Below, in pieces: positions 63,866-64,000 of a stretch of DNA of 64,000 nucleotides. Source of the DNA: Berryella wangjianweii (lineage in GTDB: Bacteria > Actinomycetota > Coriobacteriia > Coriobacteriales > Eggerthellaceae); NCBI GenBank assembly GCA_013201155.1, contig CP053716.1, positions 992,001-1,056,000 of the forward strand. Reading direction: 5' to 3'. A model generated the notes under the pieces. The model searched no databases. It saw only the letters and a list, made by a program, of their open reading frames with translations, and was not told the DNA's origin. The translations under genes and the position numbers were made by a program. The first letter of the stretch is position 1; every line of letters begins with the position of its first letter.

Positions 63866-64000
63866 CTAGTAGTCGCGCGCTCCCGGCGAGGCCATCCACT
63901 CCTCGTAGAACTCCTCGTAGCAGCCCGCCAGCACCGCCTCGCGCGCACGGCCCATCAGGCTGGTGAGGAAGTGCAGGTTGTGGATCGACAGCAGGATGCC
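63866..64000 (-). CDS. tgt: Queuine tRNA-ribosyltransferase, C-terminal end only
   Basis: Forty-four residues and a TAG stop at 63868-63866 are visible; the gene continues past the right edge. GILLSIHNLHFLTSLMGRAR, followed by EAVLAGCYEEFYEEW, is the usual C terminus of Tgt (LLSIHN, LMxxxR). The enzyme swaps guanine for a queuosine precursor in tRNA. Position upstream of secDF is the widespread tgt-(yajC)-secD-secF order. Confidence 0.88.
   Translation of the reverse strand, partial: GILLSIHNLHFLTSLMGRAREAVLAGCYEEFYEEWMASPGARDY

Overview
The window looks like chromosome of an anaerobic, high-GC Gram-positive bacterium, most likely a member of the Coriobacteriia (a Collinsella/Olsenella/Eggerthella-type relative). 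This is an inference from gene content, without a database search: an AddAB-type nuclease, a fused SecDF, cell-wall-binding-repeat surface proteins, stand-alone 2-hydroxyacyl-CoA dehydratase-like proteins, many 4Fe-4S proteins and frequent GTG starts. No tRNA, rRNA, CRISPR array, phage or transposase was found.

Layout. 1-4.8 kb holds two 2-hydroxyacyl-CoA dehydratase family proteins (one cut by the window edge), a cytoplasmic-looking BspA-type leucine-rich-repeat protein and a ClC-type anion transporter. 5.0-23.1 kb, all on the minus strand, is a complete Hyf-type formate hydrogenlyase locus. In transcription order it reads: a selenocysteine formate dehydrogenase, then hydN, a cysteine formate dehydrogenase, hyfABCDEFGHI, hycH, the HycI protease and the formate channel focA. 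The first formate dehydrogenase is interrupted by an in-frame UGA at residue 141, followed by a good bacterial SECIS hairpin. The second is its paralogue with Cys at residue 140. 23.4-24.7 kb carries a RelB-like/PIN toxin-antitoxin pair and the fluoride exporter crcB.

24.9-42.1 kb is a minus-strand housekeeping block. Transcription runs from two flavoproteins to a threonylcarbamoyl-AMP synthase fused to a lipase-like hydrolase, then glpK, rpiB, glyA, upp and the F-type ATP synthase operon (atpI-B-E-F-H-A-G-D-C), which ends in a strong terminator. The Sua5-rpiB-glyA-upp-atp order is a familiar Gram-positive arrangement; here glpK is inserted and Sua5 carries an extra hydrolase domain.

42.4-47.7 kb holds a secreted NEAT-like/CWB2 surface protein, an OhrR-type regulator with a glutathione peroxidase under a clear dyad, and a Crp/Fnr regulator divergent from a 4Fe-4S protein with a perfect palindrome between them. 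47.7-54.4 kb is addB-addA. 55.0-59.7 kb has a zinc-ribbon membrane protein and then an FMN riboswitch controlling ribU-ecfA1-ecfA2-ecfT, a complete riboflavin ECF transporter. The right end holds a DUF1292 protein, secDF and the 3' end of tgt.

Together the genes describe a fermentative anaerobe. Formate is oxidised by one of two formate dehydrogenases, chosen perhaps by selenium supply, and electrons pass through HydN/HyfA-type ferredoxins to a membrane [NiFe] hydrogenase with three antiporter-like subunits. The resulting ion gradient may be used by the neighbouring F1Fo-ATPase.
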